This document shows positions 1-10,560 of a stretch of 64,000 nt of DNA, piece by piece (the first letter of the stretch is position 1; each line of letters opens with the position of its first letter). The DNA is from Micrasema longulum (taxonomy: Eukaryota > Arthropoda > Insecta > Trichoptera > Brachycentridae), in contig JAGVSM010004977.1 in NCBI GenBank assembly GCA_022494885.1, forward strand, positions 186,001-250,000, given 5' to 3'. The translations under genes were made by a program, and so were the position numbers. The notes beneath the pieces were generated by a model. That model saw nothing but the letters and a program-made list of their open reading frames with translations, searched no databases and was not told the DNA's origin.

Positions 1-544
1 ACGACCTTCTTCGCTATGTGTGACATGTTGAAGACTGCCAGAAAAAGTTATGTGTATCATAAACGCGTTAAATCGTTCTTTTTTCAAAAAATAATTAAAT
101 TTAATTAGTACAAAAGTTTAAGCGAAACTTCTCACCAAAGTTTTGTTTAAATGTATGCATGAATTACTTAGTAATTTTTACCCTTAAACCACCGAAATAT
201 TATCATTAATATATTATGTTTTTTATGTTTTAGTATGAATGGCATTATGATTATTTTTACAAAATATAATCAAAGTGTAACAACAATGTAACATTAATCC
301 ATTCCTAATTATCACATTCCTTTGTATGTTTTAACCTGTAAATTATGTTTTGTCTTTCAATTAAAAATCACCACCATTTGCGACTTAGAACAAATAATCA
401 CTATAATTCATTAATAAAATTCTTCATGGTCGCCTAAACATCAAGCAACCATTTTTCAGAAAAATTGTGGTCTATCTAATTATGGGATATTTGTTATTTG
501 CCACAGGCTATAATTTTTTTTTAGTTGATCAAATGTGTATAAGT
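1..544. other. Intergenic, nothing recognised
   Basis: AT-rich sequence with no convincing open frame, repeat terminus or RNA gene. It precedes a reverse-strand SINE relic. Confidence 0.5.
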
Positions 545-672
545 GTTTTTAAAAAATCATGTGTATTTTATATAAGAAAGATACGTTTTAAATAATATTT
601 CATGTCGGAGGGGTAATTAAACCCGAGACCTCTTGAACGATAGGCAAATGCACTAACCACAGAGGCGGAATT
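545..672 (-). repeat. tRNA-derived SINE fragment (family A)
   Basis: On the minus strand it begins with a tRNA-like head: a box-A-like GTGGTTAGTGCATTTGCC, then an anticodon-arm-like part and box-B-like GGGTTTAATTACC. It then runs into ACATGAAATATT, the body shared with the copy at 56,087. The tail beyond that is lost. It is too degenerate to be a tRNA gene. Confidence 0.6.
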
Positions 673-1029
673 TTTTTTACCTTAATTGTTTTAAGTGAAT
701 TGTTGTCAATGTTATTGATAATTATATTATGAAATAATGTTATAGAATTAATGAAACTTGCCTTAAATTTGATGTCCTCACATTTGCCTTGCATTCATAT
801 ATGTATTATTATAAAATTATAATAGTTATGATTAGAACTTGTATTAATAAATATATTAAGAACTCTAAAAGTTAAAATTAAAGAATGTTAAATGAATTTG
901 ATGATTACTTAAAAAAAGGCTAAATGACTGATTCGGCATAAAGCAAATTACGCAGGAGAGTCAATTAAAGATTTAAATATGAAAAATGAGCGTTGCTTTT
1001 GAATTCTTATTAAATTTAAATGCCACGTA

Positions 1030-1340
1030 GATTAGACTGTAAATCCTGGATGCGAGAAGAACAAATATGTATATGAAAAGAACTGAAAGTTGATGACAAA
1101 CTATCCTTCGTCTGTTTGAACCGTGTTCTTCTGTTTTTCGGACATATCACCAGTAGAGATTAGAACAATCTTAAAAAATTTATGATCCTGGGAGGGGTCG
1201 AAGGGAAGTAGAGGGATCCCCCACTCAATAGACTGACCTAATCGAGTCTAACACTGGAAGTTCAGTCATTGAAGCGATGCGGACAGACAACAGTCTCTGG
1301 AGGACAGTCTGTCGTGTTAACCATTTCTAATTATGAAATA
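1030..1340 (+). repeat. LINE 3' coding fragment
   Basis: Broken plus-strand frames read LNRVLLFFGHITSRD and then a Gly/Arg-rich stretch ending in a Trp-Arg-type motif. This is the usual C-terminal signature of RTE-like non-LTR retrotransposons (LRWxGHIxR ... GRP.. W.D). Several stops and frameshifts make it an old relic. Confidence 0.55.
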
Positions 1341-1429
1341 TGATTAAATAAAATTCTTTAAGAATACTTTCCAAAGTAAAATGGGTATAGAAATTTAAAA
1401 TAAATTTCAGGCCCAAAACAGAAAAATGC

Positions 1430-1515
1430 CGAGTTTTTAGAATAGATGTCTCAGAAGAACCTTGGGGGTGCGGTGGTTTGACTTTGTAAGGAACAAATTA
1501 ATAAGAGAACTGTCA
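1430..1515 (+). repeat. LINE fragment
   Basis: With one frameshift the frame reads NRCLRRTLG and then VRWFDFVRNKLI. This matches the [10 protein letters not shown] segment of the LINE at 51,535-52,150 and the general post-reverse-transcriptase region of non-LTR elements. Confidence 0.5.
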
Positions 1516-1814
1516 CCAAACGGAGGCATACGTCAAGTTCATCGTAACCGCATACGGATTTCATAATCCGTGCGTGACGTCAGAGGTTCTTCTCTGTCAG
1601 TTCTCCCAATTGGTTTGTTTACAGTAAGCAAACCGGATATCCTTCACAGCTCTCATATCATTGGTTGGTTCATATGAACCAGTAATGTCGTTCAAAGTAG
1701 TGAGTTTTTATTATTGTTTACTTACATTTTCAAGAAACTTTGCAGTACAAATTAATGCTCTAATTTTTACCGCGCGCAAGAAATTTCCTGTAGGGCTGAA
1801 GTTCCTTATACACT

Positions 1815-2276
1815 AGGTACGCTTTCCACAAAGGGGGGAATACAAACTCTGTTGGCTTATGTATAAGTCACTGCACAACTCTGCTCCGGAATATCTAAGG
1901 GAACTTTGCATTCCAGGTGAACTAGCTGACAGACGTCTTACGCTTAGATCAGCTACATCTACAGCACAATAAATTCGGCGAATGCGCATTCGCGGTCGCA
2001 GGCCCTATGACATAGAATGCTCTCCTAGCAGAGGTGCGAGGCTGTGAGAGTGAAGTGATGTTATGGAAAAAACTTAAAACCCACTTTTTCTCTAAATCAT
2101 TTGAATAAATCCATTGCTTGTCAATATATATAAATATAAAATGAATTGTTTTAATTTAATAAATTGCTTCAATTAAATTATATATGTATCTATATAATCA
2201 CTTTGTAAAGCGCCCTTTGAGGTATTATACTACGAAAATGGCGCTATATAAGTTATCAATAATAATAATATATTGA
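1815..2276 (+). repeat. CR1/Jockey-like LINE 3' end
   Basis: The frame reads LYKSLHNSAPEYLRELCIP, then ADRRLTLRSAT, then a stop, a typical C-terminal reverse transcriptase region (APxYL ... RxLRSA). About 120 bp further on is GCGCTATATAAG followed by an AAT microsatellite, the usual 3' tail of such elements. The coding part is broken and the element is 5' truncated. Confidence 0.65.
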
Positions 2277-2946
2277 ATAAATTGTTTCATACTGATCTGT
2301 GGTCAAGAATTGGGAATGTCAAAATCTTCAAAGTCGTTTTTCTCAGTTCGATACATTTAGACTTGTGGCATGCTTGAAAGGGGGTGCGATATGTTTGTAA
2401 CTCAATTTCGAGCATAGTGACACATCAGTCACTTAGCCTTTTTACAATCATTAATCATTGGTACACACTCACTTTTTATTTGGCCAATACTGCCCTGCTA
2501 AGGCCAAAAGTCGTATCTGCTGAATTGCAAACTTAACATTAGGTTACTGTTTTATGCTTTTCCGATCTGATTTTTTTACAAGAGAATATCTCATATTTGA
2601 GAAGCAGAATTGATTTGTTGGTTTAGTAAATGTGTGAGGCTATCGAATATCCATTACAAAAAACTGACAACAAAAACAACTTTTTGGCTTAGCAGGGCAG
2701 AATGGTGGTCTCGCTTTCTTATGAACAGGCACTTATTTTTTTTTTAAATGTAGTTACTTCCTATTGATATGTATTTGACAATAATTCTGCCTATAAAAAA
2801 GCAGCCTATTGTATATTAAATACGTATGTATGTAATATTGTGGAAGTGATCAAATTAGTATGTATCTGTTTTAAGGATTGTAAAGTAATGTTTCTATTGC
2901 TCATCTTTTATTTCTACATTGTACTAACACCAAATATATATATCTG
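2277..2946. other. Intergenic, nothing recognised
   Basis: No gene, RNA or identifiable repeat terminus seen. GGCCAATACTGCCCTGCTAA near 2,480 is echoed in reverse near 2,690 as TTAGCAGGGCAGAATGG, so 2,470-2,700 could be another small inverted-repeat element. Confidence 0.4.
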
Positions 2947-3178
2947 TACCTCAGAGGCAGGCGGATGCAAATCCGGAATTTGATGAAATGATATTTCGAT
3001 TTTCGTATCCAGTTTATGATCATGTCATAAGTCTTATAATGAAAGTACCAATGTATTAAGATACTGAACATACAAATTGATGCTCTGAATTATTAGAAAT
3101 CACTCAGAGAAAGTAGATTCTTTCGGCTGTTGTTAAACATTTGACTTTTGGATTTGCATCCATCTGCCTCTGAGGTAC
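2947..3178. mobile_element. MITE with perfect-ended TIRs, TA target
   Basis: The left end, TA then CCTCAGAGGCAGGCGGATGC, is mirrored at the right by GCATCCATCTGCCTCTGAGG then TA. The termini match over about 28 bp with few mismatches. The flanking TA dinucleotides fit a Tc1/mariner-type target duplication. The roughly 230-bp interior has no coding capacity, so this is a non-autonomous element. Confidence 0.8.
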
Positions 3179-3179
3179 A

Positions 3180-4123
3180 AATATTATGCAATAATAATGT
3201 TATTCTTGTACATGTTAAATTTTCTGTAATAGAATATTAGGTATAGTCTACTAAGTTCTGTCCCCGGTACAATTAAATAAATATTCCTAAAATTAATGAG
3301 CTTGCTATTGTGTACTTTAAATTAAATTTCAATCAACATATATGTATGTACTTAATCATGAATTCAGATTGTTATATTTTTATATCAAACTCTAGATTAA
3401 TAGAATTATAATAGTCCAAAAACCACATACGCACATCAAGCCGAAGCCCTGTAGACGTCACTTAGTACGCAACTGCCAATTTAAATTCAATTACGCTGTG
3501 ATGAGTCGTTTTTAAGTGTCAAAATACTGCTGGGATTAAAAGCGAATACGGTGGGATCATTTCATGTGTAGGTAGCAAATTCACAAATAATTTTAATTAA
3601 TTGATGGACGTTTTGTTAGTATTGCCAGGGTAGTCGAACTTTTTTTACTCGGCTTTCTATTAATAAGCCTTAGTGTTATATTAAACTGCATTAATTTGAC
3701 TTAATTACTTAATGAATATTTAATGTTTTTTTTTGTTCATTTTCCTAATAAAAGTACCTGTTTTTTTTTGTAGTCCAGTCAGTAAAATATTTTTTAGTAA
3801 AATAAAACTATCTTATATTTGTGTTATGATAAAATATTGTTCGCGGATAGCAAAATTAGGCGGCCATTTCACGCAGGTGGAATGTCGTGCAGAGGGGGGA
3901 GGGGCATTTGGCAATTTTTGGGCACTGAGCGATGTAAGCAAACTTGATTCTACGCGCCTTCTGCTGTATTATAATTCTATGTCTAGACTTGCACCTAAAT
4001 AAATTGTTTCTTTTATAAATGTAATCAATGACGTATAATTAAATAGACAATCTAAGAATTCGTGGGTAGTTGCCTTCCATGTCTTCATTCTCTAACGGAC
4101 TTTCATCATGATCAGATGTGATG
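3180..4123. other. Intergenic, nothing recognised
   Basis: AT-rich. An 89-codon open frame at 3,733-4,002 has low-complexity composition and no recognisable domain, so it is not called as a gene. Confidence 0.5.
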
Positions 4124-4858
4124 CTACGCAGAATATGCCATCGTGTGTGATAAAAAAATCCTTTTATTGCACTGCAACAGCAAAAAACAAAACATACATA
4201 TTGCAAAATATCCCAGTTTAGCTGCCTTATTTTTTTCTTGGATTAATCTTGCTGCATTCGGCCGGGCATCATCATGTTGCAATATTACCCCCTTTCTGTT
4301 GACCAGACCTGGTCGTTCTACCAACAATTGGTTGTGCAATCTATCCAATTATTGGCAATACAATTCAGCCGTAACTATTACTCCCAGTTTCAATAGTTCA
4401 AAATGAATGATGCCACCACAGTCCCACCAAACGCACAATAACACCTTTAAAGTGAGGGATGGTTTAGGAGTAGGTACGGCTAGTTGATTTGGAGAAAGCT
4501 ATTGTTTAGTGCGCTGGTTGTTGTTGTACAAGACCCATTTCTCGTCACTAGTAACAATCCTTCGTAAAAATGGATCACTCCTTTCTCTGCACAAAAGAGA
4601 TGTGCAAATTGTACGCTGTTGATCTTTATTCATCTCCGACAATAGATGTGGGACCCATATACCCTGTCTGCAAACCTTCCCAATTTCGTGAAGATGGCTT
4701 TGAACTGTTGACCAAGTAGCCTGAAGAGTGTTTGCTATTTCCTGGATAAACAGTTTCAGATTCGTTTCCACCAGTGTTTTTAAAGTGTCATTATCAAACC
4801 CTAAAAATAATTGATTACCTATGGGTACACCTAATATATTTGGATAATAAATCTGCAT
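4124..4858 (-). pseudogene. mariner transposase relic (Tc1/mariner)
   Basis: Two minus-strand frames carry mariner transposase blocks in order: FDNDTLKTLVETN (end of the DNA-binding part), a WVPHLL segment, RIVTSDEKWVLYNN around the first catalytic Asp, and after a gap of stops RPGLVNRKGVILQHDDARP around the second catalytic Asp. The N-terminal HTH and the final catalytic Asp region are missing, and stops interrupt the gap. It is a dead, truncated copy with no terminal repeats identified. Confidence 0.85.
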
Positions 4859-5269
4859 TACTCATATACAAATTTACAAAATATTTCAATCTGGCATCTT
4901 ATTCATTCATTCTATTAATTTTTTGATAAATTCATAAACTTGACAATTTGTGGACCATTTTATTTTCATAAACATTAAGAAACACTTTATTGACTTGTTC
5001 TCAAAATATGATTTCTTAAGTGTGAGAAATTTTTCAAGTCACTTGCCCCTTTTAATGTTTATCCTCACATTAGTTTCAAGAAACTTACTTTTAATTAAGT
5101 TTAGATTTTTATCCTTGCCGCATAGAATTTTAAATTATTCATCTTAACAAATTTATCAGTATTAAATATTTTAATAATATGCCTTGACTTAATCGAATAC
5201 GTGGCTTAAATTTGCGCAAAATTAACCTAAAAGTTAGTATTTATGACATTTAACATTTAATTTATAACA

Positions 5270-5480
5270 TACGAGGATTGATTGATATGCTCCACCTCTG
5301 ACCTATTTTGAAATGAATGAAAAAAGTTCGAACAATTCAAACCCAGCTACGTGAATAACAGTCATTGACACTAACGCCTCGTGTGCTGAAGCATTGTCCT
5401 GATGAAACAATATTTTACACTCAGCGGTCAGCATTCTGTTGTAACCAAACCTTTGCAAGTTTCAACTTGTCCCTCAGTAC
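5270..5480 (-). pseudogene. Second mariner relic, 3' end
   Basis: The minus strand reads KILFHQDNASAHEALVSM and then GFELFE, which corresponds to the HxDNAxxH block around the second catalytic Asp of mariner transposases. Downstream on the same strand is ATCAATCAATCCTCGTA, a typical mariner 3' terminal sequence. Sequence downstream of the Asp block and the whole 5' part are lost. It differs from the relic at 4,124-4,858, so it represents another mariner lineage. Confidence 0.6.
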
Positions 5481-5743
5481 TTTACACGTAGGCATATTAG
5501 GCTACATAATGCATCAGCTTGACTGGTCGACTCGAAACATGTCAGGGTTTGATCATATCAATCAACCTTTGTACTATGATTATTTAAGTTAAGTTATTTT
5601 CATATTATTACTTTATTTGACATGTGTGGTTATGACATATTGCTCAACTATTTGTTTTTGATTATTTTGTGCTTAATTCGTTCTATTTATATAATATATT
5701 ATTATGAAGTATTAATATACCAAATAACAATAATTATTACATA

Positions 5744-6372
5744 CAGTGAAACCCCTAAATTACTTTTTTTAAGGAACCGACAGATAAAATGTTAATGGAA
5801 AAAAATTAATTCAGCAAATAGTTTTTTTTAATTATGCAGCAAATAATTTTTACTAAAAAAATATGCAGCAATTTTTAAACCATTTTTTCTCTTACAACTT
5901 TTTTAATATCAGATTCATGAATAATAAATGTCTGTAAAACACAATAAACCATCTTTAAAATTACAACTAAAACACGAAAATGGCGGCAATAATCTTAATT
6001 ATCGATTTAACTTACCAATAAGTTGGTATACTTGATAGATACTAACTTCAGACTCATGTGCTATCAGTTTTCAGTGGGAATTGAAATTTTGCCAACCAAC
6101 AAGTTCGTATAATGATAGAGACTAACTACAGACTCTTGAGTTGTCAAAAACACTAGAATGGCCGTAATAAATGCTCATTAAACTGTCTTTAAAATTACAA
6201 ATTTCGATAAAAAGTTAGTGTAATGATATAAATTAACTTCAGACTCTCGAGCTGTCAGTTTTCAGTGCAGATTGTAAATTTCTCCGACGTCAATTGCGGG
6301 AAAAAAACCTGAAACCAGGTTTTTAATGTACTAAAAAAATCTAAATTCAATGACGTAATTTCGGGGTTTCGC
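5744..6372. mobile_element. pogo-like MITE
   Basis: The left end is TA followed by CAGTGAAACCCCTAAATTAC. The right end contains GTAATTTCGGGGTTTC, an imperfect inverted match. The interior holds two diverged copies of a block with AACTTCAGACTC and GTCAGTTTTCAGTG. The same termini and block recur inverted at 52,939-53,150. There is no coding capacity. CAGTG-type ends with TA targets are typical of pogo/Tigger relatives. Confidence 0.65.
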
Positions 6373-6793
6373 AAAATTCTTCCAAGTAGGTTTATGTTAT
6401 CAAATGTAGAATAAGTCTTTAAACTGGCACATTAATGTTGCCATAAAAAAAAACTACCAAATGTATTTTATGTATACTTCAATTGAGGGGGTTGAAAGCA
6501 AAAACCCCACTGTCTATGATCTTTGTTTTGGGAAGACTAACAAAACCAGTAGCAAAAAGACATTTATATTAATGAAAAATACAAATTAATATTTTAGCGT
6601 ACAATGTAAATTAATCAACTGAAAAGTATTTATAATTGTTTCAGAAAATGTTTTTAGAAGGTTAAATTTGTATTTCGAAAGTTCAAATACACGTGTTGTT
6701 ATCCTCACCAACAATTGTTATGCATTTGTCTTTTACAACATTTAGAATTTCCATGAAATAATACCACATCTCTCAAACTACATCCTCAAAACT
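6373..6793. other. Intergenic, nothing recognised
   Basis: No gene or clear repeat. A short stretch near 6,700 could be a scrap of a coding transposon but cannot be assigned. Confidence 0.4.
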
Positions 6794-8090
6794 AGTGTTT
6801 TTCAATCTGTGGGTACGCCGAGGGGGTCACAACGCCTTGCTTGGGCGGTCGCACCACTTCTATATTTACGACTTTGTAGGTAAAGAAGGGTAATGGGGAA
6901 TGCGCGATTTTCAGAGTAGCTACATGTTAATAAATATTATTTGAAAAAATAACCGAATCAATTAAAAAACTGAAAAAACATTTATTTATTATTATTTAAT
7001 TTAAGCTCTCTGTACAAATTAAATTAACTTTGGCGCGCTTATTGCTAAATGCAATATAGTTCTTAAAATATAGCTTGATTAGAATGACAGTTGTCAGCAA
7101 AAGTGACGACATAACTTTGTAGTAACGTCTAAGGAGTGATTTATATATACACACGAAAAATCATTTGTTTCTGGCATGTTAATTATTTTTTTTAATACAA
7201 TGCTTGACATATAAATCAACATAAATGTATAATATCAGCTTTAAAACTAAAATAAACCTAATTATTAACGACATTCTTACAAGGTTAAGCCATTTTGCAA
7301 AAATGTTAGAGATGAGACAAATTGATCAACGTAAATCGTTCGAATAAAAAATAATTCATTTGTTGTTATTCATGAAAAAAAAGTATTTAATGTCTTCTTT
7401 TTTAGTAAATTGTCTTAAACACACTATAATAGGCTTGTTTTTGCGTTTTTATATAAATTTTCGGAAACAGAGTCTCATGTTTGCATGAAAAAACTGATAA
7501 AATCGATTTGATCTGTACATGATCAGTGATCAATAATTTCCCATCACTAGCGACATTAGTTTGACAGCTGTCATTTTAATCAAGCTATATTTTAAGGACT
7601 ATAGTGTAAAAAAAAAAAAAAAAGCAAAGGTTTTAGGCTCTGCACAGTAAAATTACAATATTTTCAGTGAGAAGGCTATGCTAATTTGTCAAATTGGAAT
7701 ATCTTTTTTGTTTTCTTGTCCAATATTGAACAGAATATCAATTCACATACATACATAGGTAGGATGTGGCGAATATCCCCTTATAATTTCAAAGCTTCCC
7801 TTACGAGAATTAAAATTTTATTCATTTTAAGCATGCCATCAGTGGCAAGATCTTCATTCAGTGAGATTCACAGATCTTGCTGCTGACGGCCGGCTGCATC
7901 CGTTTCTAGCTTGCACTTCTCAACCTCACTTCACTTCTTCATATGGTTTCTCTAGAAAGAGAATTAAATGCGTCGTCATTAAAATCATTGATATACAAAT
8001 AGTATAATAAAATTAAGGTCCTGGGGGGTCGCCGAAATTTTTTAACTTCTAAAGGAGTCAGGCATTCAAAATGGTTGAAAAACACAACTT
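6794..8090. mobile_element. Possible hAT-like element, interrupted
   Basis: The left end TAGTGTTTTTCAATCTGTGG and the right end ..GGTTGAAAAACACAAC are mutual inverted repeats of the type seen in hAT elements of the 'normal/inverted GGGGGTC' class; both subterminal regions also carry GGGGGTC or GGGGGGTCGC. No exact 8-bp target duplication could be found. A smaller MITE (7,055-7,603) is nested inside. No transposase motif was recognised. Confidence 0.4.
7055..7603. mobile_element. MITE with long TIRs, nested
   Basis: The left terminus TATAGTTCTTAAAATATAGC and the right terminus (its inverse, with TATAGTCCTTAAAATATAGC) continue as inverted repeats for about 42 bp, to TGACAGYTGTCA. The ends begin with TA, consistent with a TA target. 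The 549-bp interior is non-coding. Confidence 0.75.
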
Positions 8091-8300
8091 TTGTTGTAAC
8101 GTTGTGCTGCCTTTTCTTACATTAAATCCTTTGCTAGTTATTTGTGCAAATATTACCATTATTTTATTTCTAGTACTGAGCTTAAAGCTTTTTTCATTTT
8201 CTAAGTAATTAATGTAAGCCAACATTGTTTTGAGTTTGTCCAAATTTTTGTCGACAAGAACCGGAGTCAATCCCCTAGGAAGCTGTTAAAACTATAATAT

Positions 8301-8558
8301 TACAATTGAGATGGAGAACATTTTAGAGAAGGGAATATAAAATACCACATCAATGGAGGTTTCGGCTCTTTTACTTCACAAACATCAACAGATGGAAGAA
8401 TTGAAGGAATATAGATGTTCAAATAAATATAGGCAGAATGGTGAATGTTACAGTGTGCAAAGTGGCCACTTAAACCTGCCAATGACAGGTCATAAGCCCT
8501 GTAGATGCCTAGACTTCTATATATTCCCTTCTCGTAAATATTTTTCATCTCTGTTGTA
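8301..8558. mobile_element. MITE family F, full copy
   Basis: The left end TACAATTGAGATGGAGAACA and right end ..CATCTCTGTTGTA are inverted repeats, and the GAGAAGGGAATAT motif follows at both ends. The interior carries AGTGGCCACTTAAACC and GACAGGTCATAAGCCCTGTA. Related partial copies lie at 9,409, 38,120, 45,880, 51,230, 52,815 and 55,145, so this is an abundant dispersed family. The overlapping open frames on both strands are repeat sequence, not genes. Confidence 0.7.
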
Positions 8559-8589
8559 TGTTAGTATTGATGTAAGTGTTAATTGATTT

Positions 8590-9405
8590 CAAAAGCGCTC
8601 AAATCCATCTCAGGGCCTTCCTGAATAATTTGTGGTTTTTGTTTATTCACTCAAGGCACAATTTTTTTAAATGATTTTAACCAGTTTTTCATAAAAACGG
8701 CTTATTTCTTTCAAATGGAGTTAGCCGCTTTTGAAATCTTTCGACGCATCGTTATTTCAATGCAACAGTAGAACATCCTTCAAAAAACTTTTAAAATTCC
8801 AATGCGATTTTCAACAACTACAAAAGTTGACTCCTATTGTAGCCTGTTTTATATAGATTAGAAAAGCGAACAAGAAATCTTGTGTTTTGAGTCTATCAAA
8901 ATGTTTGTAGACAATGCTGGATTTTACTCCTTGGGGAGTCATTAAGATTGAAATTCACTACAATCTGTTGCAACTAAAGAAAAACATTTTTAACCCTTCT
9001 GTATGTTTTTTATGCAAATACTTTTTGTATGTTTTTTAGGGAAATTTTTTTTTTTTTTATGTTTAATTTTTTTCAGTTATAATGTCATGTTTTAGTTTAT
9101 GTGGACAATATGCTACATCAGGCATTGAAAGGTTAAGAAATACAAGAATATAAGGAAAACAAGAAATAACGATTCTTATGGATATCTTTTTATATAATAA
9201 TGAAAGTTGCGGAAACAATTATAACTTCAATATTTAAAAAAAAACAAAGAAATCTTTTTTTATCCTTTTCATCGACTAACTTTTTGTTTTAAATTATAAT
9301 GGCTAGTTTGTATATAATATAACAAAGTAGTCGCCGAGTGATAAACATGTTTGAAATAACTTTTATACACAGATTATCGGTATGTAGCAGATCGTCTACA
9401 TTGGG
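8590..9405. other. Intergenic, nothing recognised
   Basis: AT-rich with homopolymer T runs near 9,050. No coding or RNA feature seen. Confidence 0.5.
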
Positions 9406-9408
9406 CAT

Positions 9409-9530
9409 TGTGGGGTTAGGATTGGAATATGGAAGTCTAAGCATTATTTACAGGGCGTATGACCTCTCATTAGCTGGTTTAAATGGCCACTTTTCACCAT
9501 TCTCCCTATGTTTATACAAAACCTTTATCT
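9409..9530. repeat. Partial copy of MITE family F
   Basis: Shares GGAATATGGAAGTCTA, ACAGGGCGTATGACCTCTCA, GGTTTAAATGGCCACTTT and CACCATTCTCC with the full copy at 8,301-8,558. The second half is absent. Confidence 0.6.
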
Positions 9531-9539
9531 TGGAATTGA

Positions 9540-10130
9540 AATGTCCAACTGTTGCATTGTTGTAAGCGATATGCAGATTTGCAATGTCTTCCATTGTATT
9601 TATTCTAGTGTGAATCTTGTTATATTATTTTGTGTATTAATTAATCGGGATCAATTATGGAAAATGCAAAAAGTGATATGAGCGGTGCTTGGCAAAATGT
9701 GATTGTTTAGTTTAATCTCTGTTATAACTGTTTACTAGTTTTAGATAGAATGTTAAATAAACTATTTCATTATTATATTTCTTGTTTTACTTCATTTAAA
9801 TAACAATGTTTTAATTATATTCAAGACTATAGACATAACCTGCTACTACAACTACTATCACCCCATTTCCCCATATTGCCCATCAAAATGTTGGAATTGG
9901 TCAACTATATTATGAAAATCCCTCTCCTTCACTCTATTTCCTCATCCCTTAACCTTCTTACGAGCTCTTTTTTTTCTCATGTCTTATATAATATATTTTT
10001 CTCTTTACTGTGGTAACATGTTCTCTCATTATATTTGTGAAAAACTTTAACTGGATGTATGTACTATTTATTATATTTTGTATTCTTATATAACAACTGT
10101 TGTTTTTCCTTAATAAATAAAAATAAAATA
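9540..10130. other. Intergenic; possible LINE 3' untranslated scrap
   Basis: Contains CT-rich sequence (TCCCTCTCCTTCACTC) and an A-rich end at 10,110-10,130. This is reminiscent of LINE 3' tails but has no coding support. Confidence 0.3.
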
Positions 10131-10132
10131 GG

Positions 10133-10560
10133 GCTAGGCAGAGCCGTCATACAGACATTCATAGCAGTGGTACAAACAGTTTGGGAAGACTTTTTCTCGT
10201 GTAGTGGTGAACATTTTAATGTCTGAAACTGAGTGTCATGTGATTTTGACTATCATTATTAACGAAATTTTTATTGATTCTCTAAGAAAATTGTGAAATG
10301 CACACTCTGTAGCATGATTTTTAAACATCTCACTCTCCTCCAAATGATAGTTTTCAGCTTCCGATGACTCCTTATTTCCCAAATATTCCTACTCATAATG
10401 CTGTTTGTCTATTTTGTCCATTTTCCGCCGCAGTTCAGCTCAGGCTTAAGACAGCTATTTGTTTCCAGTTCCCAGGCCTAAGGTTGCGTGGAAGGGTCAC
10501 AGGAGTTCCGAGAGTTAGGGCGTATTGTTGTAAAAAACAGGCGGTAGAACAGACTTTAAA
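10133..10560. repeat. Dispersed repeat, related to 25,440-25,896
   Basis: Shares GCRGTACAAACAGTTTGGGA-like sequence, TCTCRTGTAGTGGTGAACAT and ACACTCTGTAGCATGATTTT, in the same order, with the terminal-inverted-repeat element at 25,440-25,896. Its own terminal repeats are not recognisable. Confidence 0.6.

Noticed and set aside
3733..4002. 89-codon open frame on the plus strand
   Set aside because: Low-complexity, no domain, no splice or homologue evidence.
8300..8586. Overlapping open frames on both strands
   Set aside because: They lie wholly within the MITE family F copy.
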